DNA of 64,000 bases from JANOBD01 sp031411495 (GTDB lineage Bacteria > Planctomycetota > Phycisphaerae > Tepidisphaerales > Tepidisphaeraceae): assembly GCA_031411495.1 (NCBI GenBank), contig JANOBD010000071.1, positions 54,092-118,091 on the forward strand, read 5' to 3'. The translations under genes and the position numbers were made by a program. Every line of letters starts with the position of its first letter. The stretch's first letter is position 1. Positions 60,218-64,000 of the stretch are shown piece by piece. Under the pieces are notes generated by a model, which was not told the origin of the DNA, made no database searches, and was given only the letters and a program-made list of their open reading frames with translations.

Positions 60218-61231
60218 ATGGCAGATGTCTCGGATGAAATCGTCGCGCTGCAGACCGAAGCGCTCGCGGAACTCGAAGCCGTTGGTTCGCCTGATGCGCT
60301 CGAACAATGGCGGATCAAATACCTCGGCACCAAAGGCAAGATGAAGGACGCAATGAAGCTCCTGGGCAAGGCCGCACCCTCGGAGAAGCCGACGCTGGGA
60401 CAGAAAATCAACGGCGTAAATGCCTCGCTCAAGGAAGCCTTCGAAGCCAAAAACAAGTCGATTTCATCGAATGTTACGGCAGATAAGGACGCGATCGACG
60501 TAACCGAAGGCGCGAAGAAGATCGCGACCGGTCGGCCTCACGTCATCAACAAAGTCGTCGATGAATTGCTCGAACTCTTCGGTCGGCTCGGGTTCGCCAC
60601 TGCGACAGGCCCCGAGCTGGAAGACGATTGGCACAACTTCGTTGCGCTCAACATTCCCGAATCCCACCCGGCCCGCGATCCGAACGACAATTTCTACCTG
60701 GCAGGGCAGGGCGACTGGGGCAAGGGCCTGGGCACGCTGTTGCGCACGCAGACCAGCACCGTCCAGATCCGCATTATGGAAACCCAAAAGCCGCCCATCC
60801 GGGTGGTCATCCCCGGGCGGGTCTATCGTCCCGACACGACCGACGCGACGCATCTGCCGATGTTCCATCAGCTTGAAGCATTGGTAATCGACCGGGACGT
60901 GACGATGGTCGACCTCAAGAGCACCGTGCTGCAGTTCGTGAAGGGATATTTCGGCGAATCGACCCAGGTCCGGTTCCGACCCAGCTTTTTCCCGTTCACC
61001 GAACCGAGCGCGGAGGTGGATGTGTGGTTCGAAGACAAGCAGAAATGGATCGAACTCGGCGGGTGCGGGATGGTCCACCCGAACGTGCTGCGCAACTGTG
61101 GAATCAGCCCTGACGACTTCAGCGGCTGGGCGTTCGGATTTGGGGTCGAGCGGATCGCCATGCGAAAATACGCAATCTCGGACATTCGCTCGCTGGTCGA
61201 GAATGACCTGCGATTTTTGTCGCAATTCTAA
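60218..61231 (+). CDS. pheS: Phenylalanyl-tRNA synthetase alpha subunit
   Basis: 337 residues from ATG 60218. N-terminal coiled coil (LQTEALAELEAVGSPDALEQ ... YLGTKGKMKDAMKLLGKAAP), then the catalytic domain: GRPHVINKVVDELLELFGRL, HPARDPNDNFYLAG, motif 2 VIPGRVYRPDTTDATHLPMF, VRFRPSFFPFTEPSAEVDV and motif 3 GWAFGFGVERIAMRKYAISD. The partner pheT, usually directly downstream, is not here: a 766-base gap and then 23S rRNA follow, so the two subunits are encoded apart. Confidence 0.95.
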   Translation: MADVSDEIVALQTEALAELEAVGSPDALEQWRIKYLGTKGKMKDAMKLLGKAAPSEKPTLGQKINGVNASLKEAFEAKNKSISSNVTADKDAIDVTEGAKKIATGRPHVINKVVDELLELFGRLGFATATGPELEDDWHNFVALNIPESHPARDPNDNFYLAGQGDWGKGLGTLLRTQTSTVQIRIMETQKPPIRVVIPGRVYRPDTTDATHLPMFHQLEALVIDRDVTMVDLKSTVLQFVKGYFGESTQVRFRPSFFPFTEPSAEVDVWFEDKQKWIELGGCGMVHPNVLRNCGISPDDFSGWAFGFGVERIAMRKYAISDIRSLVENDLRFLSQF

Positions 61232-61997
61232 GTGTCTTTTGAAGTTGACGTTATGTCCGGTGTCAAGGTGATTTCCGGTTCTACACCTGTCGATTTGTGA
61301 TCACGAGACTTGCAAGCGGTCAGAGTGCCGCTAATATCCCGCCCCGCGTCACTGATCGGCAACGGTTGGTGACGCGAGGCGAGTGGCGAAAAAAGTTGTC
61401 CGCCGGCCTTGACAGTCGCCACGATAAGCATAAGTTGTACGACCCGCAGTTGAGAAAGCTCAACGATGCGAGTGACGAAAGAGGTTGATGAAAGCAATCG
61501 ATTTGAACCCCGCCTGGTAGTTTTCCGGTTCCCTTCAAACAAATTGAAGTGGCCGGACGATCCGGCGTCGAATGCGACTTGCTGAGTGAGTCGCGGGTTG
61601 CTTGTTGGTCTGAATCGGTAGTGAACGGTAGTGCAAAGCCAAAAATGGACGCGAAGGTTCTTTCGAGAGCCTTCACCTCCGCGGTTGGCGGACTCGAAGA
61701 GGCGAAAGCCGAATCGGGAGTTCTTTGAAAAGTGAATAGTTCTGTCAAGAATGGAAAGGTGATGCTTTTCGGGCGTGTTGTGATGACATGGCCTGAGAGC
61801 ATCTATCACTGAGTGACGCGAAGTGAAAGCTGGTCGAAAGTCCAGTTGGTCACGCGTGTCATTGAGCACCTTTTCGGCGAAAAGCGAATGATTTGAACCA
61901 GTCATTCGTATCCGTTATCGATCGTGATCTGGCTCGGGAAACCGGGTTGGAGCGTAATCGTTCTGTTGCCCATGGAATGAGGGTGATCGATAAATGT
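61232..61997 (+). promoter_or_regulatory. 23S rRNA leader; no protein gene seen
   Basis: 766 bases between pheS and the rRNA without a convincing ORF, tRNA or 16S sequence. TTGACA at 61409-61414 with TAAGTT 16 bases on (61431-61436) is a possible promoter. TTCTTTGAAAAGTGAATAG (61721-61739) resembles the boxA-like antitermination segment seen ahead of 23S genes in normal rRNA spacers. A small hairpin (CGAATGA / TCATTCG, 61885-61908) lies near the rRNA start. Confidence 0.5.

Positions 61998-64000
<2,003 letters not shown>

Overview
The window comes from a GC-rich bacterium of the phylum Planctomycetota, most likely class Phycisphaerae. The support is convergent: several secreted proteins begin with a short LExR-(L/V)L(M/L) motif (7159, 36193, 47389, 48301); three proteins end in a PEP-CTERM tail (VPEPT/S, hydrophobic stretch, Arg-rich end), two of them preceded by dockerin-like DxDxDG repeats; there is a prepilin-like protein with an FADGHV tail (25457) and a truncated CPTCGY zinc-ribbon gene; and the 23S rRNA gene has no 16S rRNA gene in front of it. 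Genus and species cannot be read from the window.

Layout. 1-5.5 kb: a minus-strand metal (probably copper) resistance operon: His/Cys-rich small protein, HMBD lipoprotein, TolC-type outer-membrane protein, multicopper oxidase with a C-terminal HMBD, secreted metal-binding protein, frameshifted methyltransferase, start of a DUF2231 membrane protein. 5.6-8.9 kb: an IS3-family (IS407-group) insertion sequence followed by gene debris (zinc-ribbon protein, rhamnulokinase, S1/P1 nuclease) around one intact secreted protein. 8.9-24.7 kb: signalling. A multi-PAS hybrid kinase on the plus strand, a lipoprotein phosphoesterase, a second debris field (HsdR tail, NucS-like 5' end, REC-domain copy), then a minus-strand operon of AI-2E-type transporter, GAF/LOV/PAS hybrid kinase with two receivers, CheY-like regulator and REC-SpoIIE phosphatase. 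24.8-25.1 kb: the 5' half of a tRNA-Ser beside a probable integrase tail.

25.3-38.2 kb is an extracellular glycan/protein degradation region: prepilin-like protein, GHL10/DUF187-type glycosidase, GntR-FCD regulator, two related PEP-CTERM proteins, SGNH esterase, sialidase, PhyH-type dioxygenase and a leishmanolysin-like protease. A perfect 10-bp palindrome, TGGAATTCCA, lies once in front of each of three transcription units here and is a strong candidate operator, possibly for the GntR regulator encoded in their midst.

38.4-64 kb is mostly housekeeping: SpoIID-like protein, tgt-yajC-secDF, pyruvate kinase, aspS, folK, lysS, an FtsX-like permease, pheS and the first 2.0 kb of 23S rRNA, interspersed with a tandem pair of coiled-coil surface proteins, a GH113-like lipoprotein, a DUF1570 peptidase and a frameshifted membrane glycosyltransferase. 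Several intergenic gaps carry palindromic repeats of four different families.

All functional names rest on motifs and family resemblance read by eye; no database search was run. Two otherwise good genes (methyltransferase, glycosyltransferase) are each broken by one apparent base deletion, which may be real decay or residual sequencing error.
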